From assembly GCA_013822345.1 (NCBI GenBank), contig PNKH01000014.1, positions 31,418-95,417 of the forward strand: a stretch of DNA of 64,000 bases, read 5' to 3'. Made by a program: the position numbers and the translations under genes. This DNA comes from Isosphaera sp. Lineage in GTDB: Bacteria > Planctomycetota > Planctomycetia > Gemmatales > Gemmataceae. The notes beneath the pieces were generated by a model that worked only from the letters and a program-made list of their open reading frames with translations, made no database searches and was not told where the DNA came from. The number at the start of each line of letters is the position of its first letter. The stretch's first letter is position 1. Below, piece after piece: positions 26,471 through 35,532 of this stretch.

Positions 26471-26588
26471 TCCTGGACCGCGGCCGTCCCGGCCGCTGCC
26501 ACCGACCCCGACCCGGCCGCGACACGGAAGAACGTTGACGCCCCCCAAGCAGACCGCGTGGTGCGGCCGGGACGGCCGCGCTCCAGGA
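26471..26588. repeat. Imperfect palindrome (family G)
   Basis: TCCTGGACCGCGGCCGTCCC and the next bases (26471-26496) pair with 26563-26588 with one mismatch, around a 66-base centre. It lies between the divergent ABC ATPase and cysK genes, upstream of the cysK promoter. No second copy was found here. Confidence 0.8.
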
Positions 26589-26597
26589 CCGCCGCCC

Positions 26598-26626
26598 TTG
26601 CCCGTTCCCCGCACCGCGGTTACATT
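26598..26626 (+). promoter_or_regulatory. Candidate sigma-70 promoter of cysK
   Basis: TTGCCC (26598-26603), a 17-base spacer and TACATT (26621-26626). It would start the transcript about 20 bases before the ATG, just leaving room for the strong GGAGGTGA ribosome-binding site at 26641. Confidence 0.6.
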
Positions 26627-26653
26627 GCCGAGCAACTTCCGGAGGTGACGGCG

Positions 26654-27643
26654 ATGGCTGAAGACAGCACCTTCCGCGGCCACGTCTACGACGACATCAC
26701 CCAGTGCGTCGGGCACACCCCGCTGGTCCGCCTCCGCCGGGTCGCCGGGGACGCCAAGGCCACCCTGGTCGCCAAGCTGGAGAACTTCAATCCGCTCTGG
26801 TCGGTCAAGGACCGGATCGGGGTGGCGATGATCGACGCGGCCGAGAAGGCCGGGAAGATCAAGCCGGACACCATGATCGTCGAGCCGACCAGCGGGAACA
26901 CCGGGATCGGCCTGGCGTTCTGCTGCGCCGCCCGCGGGTACAAGCTCACCGTCACCATGCCGGACAGCATGTCGCTGGAGCGGCAGCGGCTCCTCAAGGC
27001 GTTCGGGGCGACGCTGGTGCTCACCCCGCGCGAGTACGGGATGCGCGGGGCGGTGAACGAGGCGGCGAAGATCGTGGCCGACCTCGGCGGGGAGCCGAAG
27101 GCGTTCATGCCGCAGCAGTTCAAGAACCCGGCCAACCCGGAGGTCCACCGGAAGACGACCGCCGAGGAGATCTGGCGGGCGACCGGCGGGAACGTCGACA
27201 TCCTCGTCTCCGGGGTCGGGACCGGCGGGACGATCACCGGGTGCGGCGAGGTGCTGAAGACCCGCAAGCCGTCGGTCAAGTGCGTCGCGGTCGAGCCGGC
27301 CGCCAGCCCGGTGCTGACGCAGCACGTCGTGCAGGGGGTGCCGAAGGACCAGGTGAAGCCGGGGCCGCACAAGATCCAGGGGATCGGGGCCGGGTTCGTC
27401 CCGGACGTGCTGAACACCGCGGTCATCGACGAGGTGGTGCAGGTGACCGACGACGAGTCGTTCGAGATGGCCCGCCGGCTGGCCAAGGAAGAAGGGATGC
27501 TGTGCGGCATCTCGTGCGGGGCGGCGGCGGCGGCGGCGGTGAAGGTGGCGAAGCGGCCGGAGAACACCGGCAAGCTGGTCGTGGTGGTGCTGCCCGACCT
27601 CGGCGAGCGGTACCTGAGCACCGCCCTGTACCCGCAGGACTGA
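26654..27643 (+). CDS. cysK: Cysteine synthase (O-acetylserine sulfhydrylase)
   Basis: 329 aa PLP enzyme making cysteine from O-acetylserine and sulfide. Diagnostic are the PLP lysine K52 in SVKDRIG, the substrate loop [12 protein letters not shown], the phosphate-binding [10 protein letters not shown] and the Ser near the end in [15 protein letters not shown]. The C-terminus [15 protein letters not shown] is also typical. The ATG is fixed by a near-perfect Shine-Dalgarno sequence. It appears to be a single-gene unit followed by palindrome A copy 2. Cystathionine beta-synthase is unlikely given the length and motifs. Confidence 0.92.
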   Translation: MAEDSTFRGHVYDDITQCVGHTPLVRLRRVAGDAKATLVAKLENFNPLWSVKDRIGVAMIDAAEKAGKIKPDTMIVEPTSGNTGIGLAFCCAARGYKLTVTMPDSMSLERQRLLKAFGATLVLTPREYGMRGAVNEAAKIVADLGGEPKAFMPQQFKNPANPEVHRKTTAEEIWRATGGNVDILVSGVGTGGTITGCGEVLKTRKPSVKCVAVEPAASPVLTQHVVQGVPKDQVKPGPHKIQGIGAGFVPDVLNTAVIDEVVQVTDDESFEMARRLAKEEGMLCGISCGAAAAAAVKVAKRPENTGKLVVVVLPDLGERYLSTALYPQD

Positions 27644-27648
27644 CGCGC

Positions 27649-27696
27649 CGCCGCTTGCGGCGTTGCGTGGCACCGCCCGCAACGCCGCAAGCGGCG
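27649..27696. repeat. Palindrome family A, copy 2
   Basis: Arms 27649-27667 and 27678-27696 are perfect 19-bp complements. It starts five bases after the cysK stop codon. Positions 27697-27856 before the next gene show no further motif. Confidence 0.9.
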
Positions 27697-27856
27697 AACC
27701 GCGCCCCGGGTCGGGCGGACGTGAAGACTCCGAGAAACTCCGGCGAAAGATCACCTCCCCCCATTCTCCCCGACTCCGCCCCGCGGCGAGAATACGTCCT
27801 CACTCACTCCGAGTGGCGGCCGGGCCGCGTCCTCTTCCTCGTCGCCGGGGGTCGTG

Positions 27857-28873
27857 ATGAAGCGCCGCGGGTTCACCCTGATCGAGCTCCTGGTCGTGAT
27901 CGCGATCATCGCCGTCCTGATCGGTCTGCTGCTGCCGGCCGTCCAGAAGGTGCGGGAGGCGGCCGCCCGGACCACCTGCCAGAACAACCTGAAGCAGATC
28001 GGCCTGGCCTGCCACAACTACGAGTCGACGTACCAGATCTTCCCGCCGGCGTTCTACGTCGAGATCCAGCTCCAGGGGGGCACGCCGGTCCGGCGGGTGG
28101 CGTACAACTGGGGGACCGCGGTCCTGCCGTACATCGAGCAGGAGGGGCTGTCCAAGACGTACAACTACGACACGTACTTCTGGAACCCGGTGAACGCGGC
28201 CGCGGCCGGGCAGCGGGTCAAGATCATGGAGTGCCCGTCCTCCCCGGTCGGGACCCGCACCTACACCCGCAACGTGACCTTCGCCAACGAACTCAACCTG
28301 CCGGCCGCGCTGGCCCCGGTGGTCAACCCGCTGGCCCCGGCGAACACCCTGACGTTCGCGGTCAGCGACTACGCCTGCGCGACCGACGTGGGGGCGTCCG
28401 TGGCCGCCCTCCGGCCGGCCGGGTCCGGGGCGTACACCGGGTCGATCATGCAGGGCCAGGTGGACCTGTCGGGTCTGCTCGCGACCGCCCTGCCGATCCT
28501 CTCGTCCGGGAACGGGCGGGTGGTGGTCGGGCGGGCGTACAAGATGACCGCGATCCTGGACGGGACCGCGAACAGCATCCTGCTGACCGAGGACGCCGGC
28601 CGGCCGGACAACTGGGTGGCCGGGCAGCGGGTCGCCGGGACGAACAACGACGCCGGGTGGGCCGACCCGCAGAGCAGCTACTCGGTCGACACGATCTGCA
28701 ACGGGAACCAGGTGGTGAACTGCAAGAACGACAACGAGCTGTACTCGTTCCACACCGGCGGGGCGAACGTCGTGATGGGCGACGGGAGCGTCCGGTTCCT
28801 CCGGGCCCAGACCCCGGGCGGGGTCGTCGCCGGCCTCGTCACCGCGGCCGCCGGCGAGGTTACCCCGGACTGA
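27857..28873 (+). CDS. DUF1559 prepilin-like protein
   Basis: 338 aa. The N-terminus [20 protein letters not shown] is a type IV pilin/pseudopilin methylation and membrane segment. Next comes the DUF1559 entry [15 protein letters not shown] and the [14 protein letters not shown] helix. The C-terminus carries the [16 protein letters not shown] signature. These proteins form a large planctomycete family, thought to be pseudopilins handled by type II secretion-type machinery. ATG 27857 directly follows an alternative GTG. Palindrome D copy 2 lies behind it. Confidence 0.9.
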   Translation: MKRRGFTLIELLVVIAIIAVLIGLLLPAVQKVREAAARTTCQNNLKQIGLACHNYESTYQIFPPAFYVEIQLQGGTPVRRVAYNWGTAVLPYIEQEGLSKTYNYDTYFWNPVNAAAAGQRVKIMECPSSPVGTRTYTRNVTFANELNLPAALAPVVNPLAPANTLTFAVSDYACATDVGASVAALRPAGSGAYTGSIMQGQVDLSGLLATALPILSSGNGRVVVGRAYKMTAILDGTANSILLTEDAGRPDNWVAGQRVAGTNNDAGWADPQSSYSVDTICNGNQVVNCKNDNELYSFHTGGANVVMGDGSVRFLRAQTPGGVVAGLVTAAAGEVTPD

Positions 28874-28876
28874 CCC

Positions 28877-28949
28877 CGGGCGAACCGCGACCGTCAGGGA
28901 GCGGGTGTTCCTCGGCGGCACCCGCTCCCTGACGGTCGCGGTTCGCCCG
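28877..28949. repeat. Palindrome family D, copy 2
   Basis: Arms 28877-28907 and 28919-28949 are perfect 31-bp complements. It fills the gap between the convergent DUF1559 and zinc-ribbon genes, starting four bases after one stop codon and ending four bases before the other. Confidence 0.92.
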
Positions 28950-28952
28950 CGG

Positions 28953-29747
28953 TCACTTCTTCCGGAACGTCGGCAGCTTGCCCGGGGCCGGCTCGAACCG
29001 GTCGAGCAGCGGGTGGACCACGCCGCCGCCGTCGGCGAGCAGGACCAGGTCCCCCTTCAGCCCCGGCTTCGACACCACCCCCCACTCCACCGTCACCTGC
29101 GTCGTCGGCCGGTCCGCGGCCGCGCCCTTCGGGTTCGGGACGCGGCGCGGGTTGGAGAGCGTCCACCGCCCGGTGAGCGTCGCCGGGGCGTCGCCCGGGC
29201 GGGCGGCGGTGTACCGGAACGTCCCGGTCGCGTCGTACACCACGGTGTACACCTCGTCCCCGGCCCGGTACTCCCACTCCCCGGCCAGGGCGGCCCGCGC
29301 CGCCTCGGCCGCCGGGTCCGGCCTCGGGTTCAGGTTCCCGCCCTTGCCGACCTCGACGATCTCGCCGGTCTTCCCCCCGGGCTTGCGGTCGTCCGCCACG
29401 GGCCCGCGGGTCGGGTCCGCCGGCGCCGGGTCGCCCCGCTCCGCCTCCCGGTCGCGCTGGATCTTCTGGTACCACATGTACAGGAGGACACCGAGGACGA
29501 CCAGCAACACCCCCAGGACCGCGAACCGCACCCACGAGGTCCGGTACGACCACCCGCCGTCGTCCGCGGCCGCCTTCTTCTTTTTCTTCTTCGGCTTCTT
29601 CGCCCCGCCGCCCGCGTCGGCCGCCGCGTCCCCGGGGACGAACCGGGTCTCGCACTCCGGGCAGTTGATGGCCCGGCCGGGCCGCATCACCGCGGGGAGT
29701 TTGACGTCGGCCCCGCACTCGGGGCACTCGGCGGTGGTCGGGGTCAC
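28953..29747 (-). CDS. Zinc-ribbon membrane protein
   Basis: 264 aa. Two CPEC motifs ([11 protein letters not shown] and [11 protein letters not shown]), 20 residues apart, form an N-terminal zinc ribbon of the MJ0042 type. A lysine-rich linker (KKPKKKKKK) follows, then one transmembrane helix ([19 protein letters not shown]) and an outer domain of ~130 residues with [20 protein letters not shown] and [11 protein letters not shown], which resembles lipocalin-like planctomycete domains. The zinc ribbon would be cytoplasmic. Function unknown. It is 47 bp downstream of the WD40 gene and may be co-transcribed. Confidence 0.8.
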   Translation of the reverse strand: MTPTTAECPECGADVKLPAVMRPGRAINCPECETRFVPGDAAADAGGGAKKPKKKKKKAAADDGGWSYRTSWVRFAVLGVLLVVLGVLLYMWYQKIQRDREAERGDPAPADPTRGPVADDRKPGGKTGEIVEVGKGGNLNPRPDPAAEAARAALAGEWEYRAGDEVYTVVYDATGTFRYTAARPGDAPATLTGRWTLSNPRRVPNPKGAAADRPTTQVTVEWGVVSKPGLKGDLVLLADGGGVVHPLLDRFEPAPGKLPTFRKK

Positions 29748-29794
29748 GGGGAGACTCCGTGCGGGGCGGACGACGTGCGGGTCAGTCTACCCGG

Positions 29795-30913
29795 TCACTT
29801 CTTCTCGGCCAGCGACCACAGCTGGACGACGCCCTCCGGGTCGTCGGCGACGGCCAGCAGGTTGCCGTCCGGGGAGAAGGCCAGGGCGGACACCCGGTCG
29901 ATGTCGGTGGCGTACACGGCCAGCACCCGCGGGGTCGCAGCGGCGAGGTCGGCGACGGTCACCTTCACCTTCCGCCCGTCCTCCGGCGGGGAGGCGAACG
30001 CCACCCGCCCGTTCGGCCCGGCGGCGGCGGCGAACGCGACCGACCCGGCCAGCACCTTCGGGTCCCCCTCGACCACCTGGCTGCCCGGCACCCGCCAGTA
30101 CATCAGGTCCTCCCCGTTGCAGGCGACCAAGAACTTCCCGTCCGGGGCGAACCCGACCGACGGCTGGCGGCCGGCGACCGGTCCGCGGACCGCCCCGCGG
30201 CCGACCACCCGGGCGTCGCCGAGCCCGAGGAACGCGACCGCCGGCTCCGCCTTCTCACCGCCCCGGGTGTACCCGTAGACCGCGACCAGGCCGCTGTCCG
30301 GGTCGGCGACCGCGTCGACGGCGAGCGGGACGAACCCGCCGCGCAGTTCGTCGGTGGTGTCCGCCGCCCCGCGGTTCGGCAGCGCCCGCGACCCGACGGC
30401 GATCCGCGACCCCTCCGTCCCGGACAGCCACACCCGCCGCCCGTCCCCGGCCACCACCCCGAACTTGTTCGCGTCCGTCCCGAGCCCGTCCTCGAACACC
30501 ACCGGGATCGGCCGCGGCCCCTCCGGCTCCTTCTTCGCGTCCTTCGGGTCTTTGGGGTCCTTCGGGTCGCGCTTCGGCGGCGGGGTCAGGTCCCACACCA
30601 CGACCGCGTTTCGGGACGACGCGCCGACCAGGTTGCCGTCGGCCGAGAATCCGAGGTGGGCGATCCGCCCGCCGCTCGACTTCTGCGGGTCGAGCCGGGC
30701 CAGCAGGTCGCCGGTCTTCGCCTCCCACAGCCGGACCACCCCGTTTCCGGCACCGGTGGCCAGTAGGGACACCTTCGGGCTGAACGCCAGGGCCGACACC
30801 CCGCCCTTGTGCCCCTCCAGCCGGGCGACCACGTCCGGCTTGCGGTCCTGGGCCGGGGCCGCCTCGCCGGCGACCGGGACGGCGACCGCTGCGAACCAGA
30901 CCGCGAGGCGCAT
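29795..30913 (-). CDS. Secreted WD40-repeat protein
   Basis: 372 aa. A signal peptide (AVWFAAVAVPVAGEAAPA) precedes a propeller with the blade motifs HKGGVSALAFSPKVSLLATG, NLVGASSRNAVVVWDL and VSALAFSPDGNLLAVADD. A charged insert of KDPKDPKD repeats lies near residue 115. The start at 30913 is the ATG right before the signal peptide; the upstream Met at 30949 would bury it. Probably a scaffold in the periplasm or at the surface; the partner is unknown. Confidence 0.83.
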   Translation of the reverse strand: MRLAVWFAAVAVPVAGEAAPAQDRKPDVVARLEGHKGGVSALAFSPKVSLLATGAGNGVVRLWEAKTGDLLARLDPQKSSGGRIAHLGFSADGNLVGASSRNAVVVWDLTPPPKRDPKDPKDPKDAKKEPEGPRPIPVVFEDGLGTDANKFGVVAGDGRRVWLSGTEGSRIAVGSRALPNRGAADTTDELRGGFVPLAVDAVADPDSGLVAVYGYTRGGEKAEPAVAFLGLGDARVVGRGAVRGPVAGRQPSVGFAPDGKFLVACNGEDLMYWRVPGSQVVEGDPKVLAGSVAFAAAAGPNGRVAFASPPEDGRKVKVTVADLAAATPRVLAVYATDIDRVSALAFSPDGNLLAVADDPEGVVQLWSLAEKK

Positions 30914-31040
30914 GGGAGTCTCCGCCGGGGTGCGAGGGTGGGTCATCACGCAGGCTAACCCGGCCGTGGGCGGCCCGCAAGGACGCCGGACGATTGTGAG
31001 AACTGGGACCGCCGGCGGCCGCCGCTGCGGGCCGGACGAC

Positions 31041-31055
31041 TGGCACGGCTCTTGC
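31041..31055 (+). promoter_or_regulatory. Sigma-54-type (-24/-12) promoter
   Basis: TGGCACGGCTCTTGC matches the TGGCAC-N5-TTGC consensus at all ten positions, with the GG (31042-31043) and GC (31054-31055) dinucleotides ten bases apart. The DUF3072 gene starts 44 bases downstream. Use would require RpoN and an enhancer-binding activator; no activator site was identified. Confidence 0.7.
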
Positions 31056-31099
31056 GGAACAAATGTTCACGTCGCCCGGACGTGACCGGAGGACCAGCA

Positions 31100-31393
31100 A
31101 TGGCCGCACGCAAGCCGCAGACCGCCCCGACCCCCCAGGGCCCGCCCCCGGCCGACGACCCGTCGGCGGTCAAGGACCCGTCCGAGTGGGTGACCGGCGG
31201 CGAGCCGATGACCGGGGCCCAGGAGTCGTACCTGAAGACGCTCGGCCGGGAGGCCGGGGAGACGGTGGCCGAGGACATGACCAAGGCCGAGGCGTCGGAG
31301 AAGATCGAGGAGCTGCGGGAGAAGACGGGCCGCGGCCGGGCGAAAACGTCGGCCGCGAAGAAGCCGGCCGCCGGGCGGGCGAAGAAGAAGTGA
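31100..31393 (+). CDS. DUF3072 protein with Lys/Ala-rich tail
   Basis: 97 aa. The block DPSEWVTGGEPMTGAQESYL and the helix LTKAEASEKIEEL-type MTKAEASEKIEELREKTG are the DUF3072 signature. A C-terminal tail AAKKPAAGRAKKK is strongly basic, so binding to nucleic acid is possible. ATG 31100 has GGAGGA eight bases upstream. The sigma-54-type element upstream suggests activator-dependent, perhaps stress-related, expression. The family's function is not known to me. Confidence 0.85.
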   Translation: MAARKPQTAPTPQGPPPADDPSAVKDPSEWVTGGEPMTGAQESYLKTLGREAGETVAEDMTKAEASEKIEELREKTGRGRAKTSAAKKPAAGRAKKK

Positions 31394-31484
31394 CGGCGGC
31401 CGCGAAAAGCCGTCGCTGAGACTGGCGTCCGACCCCGCCGGCGGATACCGTGGGTGGGGTTCGTTGCCGGCCCGGAGGTGGGCG

Positions 31485-31943
31485 ATGGCCAACAAGTACG
31501 CGCTGCCCCCGTACCACCCGCTGGTCCTGGTCAGCTACGGCGTCGTGGCGGCCGGGGTCCTGCTGTTCCTCAGCAACTTCTTCCTCGGCCCAGAAGTCGG
31601 CCAGTCGCACGAGGAGTTCCGGCGCGGGATGGACTCGGGGTTGGCGCGGGCGCTCGGCGGGATGGGCCTGATCGTCCTCGGCGTGGTGATGCGGGGCGTG
31701 GTCGAGTGGGCGTGGAACAACAGTCAGCCGGTGGTGTCGGTCCCCGCCCGGGTCGTGTTGAAGTGGACGACCACGTCCGGCGGGGGGAAGTCCGCGACCA
31801 CCACGCACTACCACGCCCGCTTCCAGACGGCCGCCGGGGAGGTGCTGGAGTTCAGACTCTACCTGGACATGTACAAGCGGTTCGCCGAGCGCGACGCCGG
31901 GACGCTGACCTACCAGGGGTCCCGGGTCCTCAACTTCGGCTGA
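31485..31943 (+). CDS. Membrane protein, possibly DUF2500-like
   Basis: 152 aa. Two transmembrane helices (LVSYGVVAAGVLLFLSNFFL and LGGMGLIVLGVVMRGVVEW) precede an outer domain of ~80 residues with ARVVLKWTTTSGG, THYHARFQTAAGEVLEFRLY and YKRFAERDAGTLTYQGSRV. That domain resembles DUF2500 (VxxK...YYVTFE..GxRxEFxV..YxxL..GDxGxLxYQGTRFxxF). ATG 31485 has GGAGGTG upstream. It is tandem to the DUF3072 gene (91-bp gap) and convergent with rplC. Confidence 0.75.
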   Translation: MANKYALPPYHPLVLVSYGVVAAGVLLFLSNFFLGPEVGQSHEEFRRGMDSGLARALGGMGLIVLGVVMRGVVEWAWNNSQPVVSVPARVVLKWTTTSGGGKSATTTHYHARFQTAAGEVLEFRLYLDMYKRFAERDAGTLTYQGSRVLNFG

Positions 31944-31953
31944 GAACGTGTCC

Positions 31954-31998
31954 GCCGCTTGCGGCGTTGCGGGCCCCGCCCGCAACGCCGCAAGCGGC
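31954..31998. repeat. Palindrome family A, copy 3
   Basis: Arms 31954-31973 and 31979-31998 are perfect 20-bp complements with a five-base loop. It lies between convergent genes, ten bases after one stop and five before the other. Confidence 0.9.
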
Positions 31999-32003
31999 AA
32001 CCC

Positions 32004-32903
32004 TCACTTCTTCTTCCCGACGGACGCGACGACCTTGGTCTTGGCCTTCGGCGACCCGGGGCCGACCTTGTTCGTCGGGCGGACCATCACCAGCGCCCCG
32101 GGGAACCCCGGCACCCCGCCGCGGACCAGCAGCAGGTTGTTCTCGGCGTCGACCTTCACCACCGCCAGGTTGCGGATCGTGATCCGCTCGTTCCCGTACC
32201 GCCCGGCCCGCTTCAGCCCCTTCTTCGGCCGGCCGCTCCCGCGGTTCGAGGCGAGCGACGAGGTCGACCCGGCCTGCCGGTGGACCTTCTTCGCCCCGTG
32301 GGCGGCCGGCAGCCCGGCGAAGTTGTGCCGCTTCATGACGCCCTGCGTCCCGCGGCCCTTCGACATCCCGATCACGTCCACCGCCAGCACGTCCTTGAAC
32401 ACGTCGGTCACCGTCAGCTTCTGCCCGACCTTCAGGGTCAGCTCCTCGGCGTAGGCGGCGAACGGCTGCTTGACATCCCCGGTCGGCTTGATCCGCTCGA
32501 CCGTCAGCTTCGCCTCGCCCATGCCGCACTCGGCCTTGGTGACGAACCCGGCCCCGCGGTCGAGCCGGAACTCCCGGACGTGCCGCTGCGGCTCGCAGTC
32601 GGCCTTCGGCGGGAGGACCACCCCGGCCTTCTGCCGGGCCTCCTTCCGCTTCGACTTCAGGTTCGCCGCGACGTGCCCCTGCTCCGGCCGGGTGGCCGCC
32701 TTCCGCGGCTTGTCCTCGAACCCGAGCTGGACGGCCGAGTACCCGTCCTTGCGGGTCTCGCCGCGGTCGCCGGTGTCGGCCGGGTAGCGGACCTGGAGGA
32801 CCGGGCACGGGCCGAGCTGCAGGACGGTGACCGGCTCGACCGTCCCGTCCCCGACGAACACCTGCGTCATCCCGAGCTTGTAGCCGAGCAGACCGAGGGA
32901 CAT
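32004..32903 (-). CDS. rplC: 50S ribosomal protein L3
   Basis: 299 aa. GLLGYKLGMTQVF is the L3 start. The conserved core RGTQGVMKRHNFAGLPAAHG and HRQAGSTSS, the conserved KKGLKRAGRYGNERITIRNL (in the family KGKKMAGHMG...) and the ending LVMVRPTNK confirm the family. It is longer than E. coli L3 (209 aa) through an insert of ~60 residues in the N-terminal half and a tail. L3 normally sits in the S10 operon, but no other ribosomal genes are near. ATG 32903 has AAAGGG upstream. Confidence 0.9.
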   Translation of the reverse strand: MSLGLLGYKLGMTQVFVGDGTVEPVTVLQLGPCPVLQVRYPADTGDRGETRKDGYSAVQLGFEDKPRKAATRPEQGHVAANLKSKRKEARQKAGVVLPPKADCEPQRHVREFRLDRGAGFVTKAECGMGEAKLTVERIKPTGDVKQPFAAYAEELTLKVGQKLTVTDVFKDVLAVDVIGMSKGRGTQGVMKRHNFAGLPAAHGAKKVHRQAGSTSSLASNRGSGRPKKGLKRAGRYGNERITIRNLAVVKVDAENNLLLVRGGVPGFPGALVMVRPTNKVGPGSPKAKTKVVASVGKKK

Positions 32904-33011
32904 GGGAACCCTTTCGCCGCGCGAGGCGGCCGTTGTGCCCCCGGCCGGCCTGCGACCGGGTCGGTGCCCTCGCATCAGCCGGGTGTCGGCCCGGGGGGAG
33001 TGGAAACGAGA

Positions 33012-33017
33012 ATTGTA
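33012..33017 (-). promoter_or_regulatory. Candidate -10 hexamer of rplC
   Basis: TACAAT on the minus strand, about 110 bases upstream of the rplC ATG. The -35 region (CTTCCC at 17 bases) is poor. The long predicted leader could hold autoregulatory structure, but none was identified. Confidence 0.4.
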
Positions 33018-33050
33018 GCGGCCGTGGGGGGAACGGGAAGGCCGGGACCC

Positions 33051-33110
33051 GGTGGGGCAGGCATTCCTGCCTGCCAAGCCGATCGGGCAGGCAGGAATGC
33101 CTGCCCCACC
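33051..33110. repeat. Palindrome family C, copy 1
   Basis: Arms 33051-33075 and 33086-33110 are perfect 25-bp complements around a ten-base loop. Its GGCA-TTCCTGCC core resembles the GGCACTCCTGCC core of copies at 50555, 50639 and 54502. Unlike most, it lies between two divergent genes. The rest of the 326-bp gap shows only the rplC -10. Confidence 0.9.
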
Positions 33111-33229
33111 GAAGCCGGATACCCCAGCCCCGTTGCGTAACGTTCCGCCGGCGGCCGGTTGCCCGGGGGCGCGTCCGCCGGGTAGGATGGTGGCGGTCCG
33201 GACCCGGCACCACGCGGAAGGGGCGGAGC

Positions 33230-34702
33230 ATGAACCGGTTGTTCCTGCTGGTCGGGGCGTGCGCGCCGGCGGTCGCGGCCGGGTCGGCCCCGACCCCGCC
33301 CCCGCCCGACCCGGCGGCCCTGGTCCGGCAGCTCGGGTCCGACCGGTACGACGAGCGGGAGGCGGCGGCCGCGGCGCTGGAGAAGATCGGGCCGCCGGCG
33401 GCGAAGGCGCTGGCGGACGGGGCGGCGAGCGAGCACCCGGAGGTGCGGGAGCGGGCGGCCGTCCTGCTCGGGAAGGTGCGGCGGGCGGCCGACAGCGCCG
33501 CCCGGCTGGCCCCGAAGCGGGTCGCCCTCGACTACCAGGACGCCCCGCTCGGGACCGCCCTGAACGACCTGAAGGCCCGGACCGGGCTGAACCTGGCCCT
33601 CGACCCGGACCGGGTGGCGAACCCGCTCCGCCGGGTCACCTGCCGGACCGCCGAGGTGCCGGCGTGGGAGGCGGTGGAGGCGTTCTGCGCGGCCGCCGGG
33701 CTGCGGGAGGTGTTCCGGGCCGAGCTCGACATCCCGAAGCCGGTCGCCAACCCGCGCCGCGGGTACACCCCGCCGCCCCCGGCCCCGCTCCCGGACGCCG
33801 TCCCGGTCGTCCTGGTCGACGGCAAGGGGGACCGGCTGCCGGGCGACCGGTCGACCCCGGTCCGGGTGCTGGCCCTGCCGCCGTCGTTCGGCGGGCACCG
33901 GGCGACGATCGGGACGGGGGAGGTGGAGCTGTGCCTGGACGTGACCCCGGCCCCGGGGTTCGGGTGGCAGGAGGTGACCGGGGTGAAGGTGGTGCGGGTG
34001 ACCGACGCGGCCGGGCGGGCGGGGTCGGCCGGGGTGGACCGGGAGGCGCGGGCCGGGCTGCTCGACGCGCTCGGGTGGGCGGTGTTCGCCCAGCCGGGGA
34101 ACGGCCGGGTGGACCTGAACGGGAACCCGATCCCGCCGGACGCGCACGCCAACCCGCGGGTGTACCCGGTCCCGCTGAAGTTGGCGACCCCGTCGGCCCG
34201 GTCGCTGAGGCGGCTGGAGGGGGTGGTGTACGGGGAGGTGCAGTTGGCCAACCAGGTGCTGGTCACGGTGGACGAGCCGGGGCGGCAGACGAGCACCGGG
34301 TTCGCCGGCCCGGGGGAGCTGCGGGTGACGGTGCTGGAGGTGACCGCGGGGAGCGCGGGGCCGCCGGGCCGGGTCACCCCGGGGCGGGCGCGGGTGCAGC
34401 TGGAGTTCCCGTCCCCGTACGCCCTGGCGATGCGGAAGCGGGGGTGGAACCCGTTCTGGCCGGAGCCGCCGCAGCGGCCCGGGCAGGGGTACAGGGTGGA
34501 GGCGTTCGACGCGGCCGGGGGGCGGTTCCCGGTGACCAACACCCAGTCGGCGGACATGAGCGACGACGGGATGACGCTGATCCAGGTGGTGACGCTGACG
34601 TACCAGGCGGGGTCGGGGGTGCCGGCGAGGCTGGTGGTGGTCGGCCCGAAGACGGTGACGGTGCAGGTGCCGTTCGCGATGGAGAACGTGCCGCTGCCGT
34701 GA
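33230..34702 (+). CDS. Secreted HEAT-repeat protein of unknown function
   Basis: 490 aa. A signal peptide (LFLLVGACAPAVAAGSA) is followed by HEAT-like helices (LVRQLGSDRYDEREAAAAAL, HPEVRERAAVLLGKV), a start pattern common in planctomycete proteins. DYQDAPLGTALNDLKARTGL then resembles the STN-like segment of secretins. The ~350 C-terminal residues are beta-rich and not recognised, with IGTGEVELCLDVTPAPGF and GELRVTVLEVTAGS. A role in sensing or envelope assembly would be a guess. The ATG is preceded by a GGGCGGAG site. Confidence 0.7.
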   Translation: MNRLFLLVGACAPAVAAGSAPTPPPPDPAALVRQLGSDRYDEREAAAAALEKIGPPAAKALADGAASEHPEVRERAAVLLGKVRRAADSAARLAPKRVALDYQDAPLGTALNDLKARTGLNLALDPDRVANPLRRVTCRTAEVPAWEAVEAFCAAAGLREVFRAELDIPKPVANPRRGYTPPPPAPLPDAVPVVLVDGKGDRLPGDRSTPVRVLALPPSFGGHRATIGTGEVELCLDVTPAPGFGWQEVTGVKVVRVTDAAGRAGSAGVDREARAGLLDALGWAVFAQPGNGRVDLNGNPIPPDAHANPRVYPVPLKLATPSARSLRRLEGVVYGEVQLANQVLVTVDEPGRQTSTGFAGPGELRVTVLEVTAGSAGPPGRVTPGRARVQLEFPSPYALAMRKRGWNPFWPEPPQRPGQGYRVEAFDAAGGRFPVTNTQSADMSDDGMTLIQVVTLTYQAGSGVPARLVVVGPKTVTVQVPFAMENVPLP

Positions 34703-34752
34703 CCGGCCGGCCGCTGCGGCCGGGCCGGGTGCGGCGGGTGGTTCGGCCGGCC

Positions 34753-35520
34753 CTACACCCGCTGGAAGACGCGCAGGAAGGACGTGCCCTCGGGCTCGAA
34801 GACCGACGGGCGCGGGTCGTCGAACGTGCCGCAGAAATGCAGTGTGTCGCCGTCGAGGCGGACGATGGCCCGGCAGGTCCGCCCGCGGTGCTCCCCGTCG
34901 CGGAACTCCAGGTCCGCCAGCGCGAGCCCTTCGCGGACGTCGGCCACCTTCACGTAGGCTTCGCACGGCCCGCCGACGCGCGGGCTTTCGAACCACCTGT
35001 TGCGGACGACCCGTACCGCGTCGCCGGCGGCCGACCGCCACGACCCCGCCCACCGCCCGAGCTCGGCCCTGCCCCGCAGGCGGGTCCGAATGTACCGCTC
35101 GAAGGGGCCGTCGCCCTCGTCGCGGAGGGCGTACTCGGGGAAGCAGCGCACGTGCAGGACCCTCGGCTCCGGGCCGACGTTGTAATCGAGCATCGTGCAG
35201 GCGGTGTCCCGGTCCTCCTCGGCCCCGACGGCGAACAGCCGGGTCGGGTCGCCGAACGCCGCGGCGCCGATGCCGTCGCGCTGGTCGGGCCCGATCCAGT
35301 TGAGCGGGACGAGCAGCAGGTCGGCCCCGCGGACGCGTCCGCCGTTCTGCCGGAGCAGCGCCTGCGCCAGCAGGGGCGGCAGCGCAACCCCGTGCCCCGC
35401 CTCCCACGCCCGGATGTCGTCCGGGGAAATGGTCGGCTGCGGGGGCGGCGCCCCGACCTCCGCCTCGTCCCAGGAGATGGCGAACGGGCGGTCCCAGAAG
35501 TTGTCCAGGTCCGGGGTCAT
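34753..35520 (-). CDS. SMI1/KNR4 (SUKH)-like protein
   Basis: 255 aa. The first 75 residues show the SUKH pattern: SPDDIRAWEAGHGVALPPLLAQALLRQNGG (an E-x-x-h...LP..Y/L...NGG motif), then DLLLVPLNWIG. The middle resembles the rest of the fold (DRDTACTMLDY, RVLHVRCFPEYALRDEG), and a ~100-residue tail is not recognised. SUKH proteins are often immunity proteins against contact-dependent toxins, but many have other roles. It follows the WD40 gene by 12 bases, so the two are probably co-transcribed. Confidence 0.68.
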   Translation of the reverse strand: MTPDLDNFWDRPFAISWDEAEVGAPPPQPTISPDDIRAWEAGHGVALPPLLAQALLRQNGGRVRGADLLLVPLNWIGPDQRDGIGAAAFGDPTRLFAVGAEEDRDTACTMLDYNVGPEPRVLHVRCFPEYALRDEGDGPFERYIRTRLRGRAELGRWAGSWRSAAGDAVRVVRNRWFESPRVGGPCEAYVKVADVREGLALADLEFRDGEHRGRTCRAIVRLDGDTLHFCGTFDDPRPSVFEPEGTSFLRVFQRV

Positions 35521-35532
35521 GGCCGGAGCGCC

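Noticed and set aside
31485..31943. Joining the DUF3072 gene and the DUF2500-like gene as one sigma-54 operon
   Set aside because: The 91-bp gap and the strong separate ribosome-binding site leave this open. No terminator was found either, so no claim is made.
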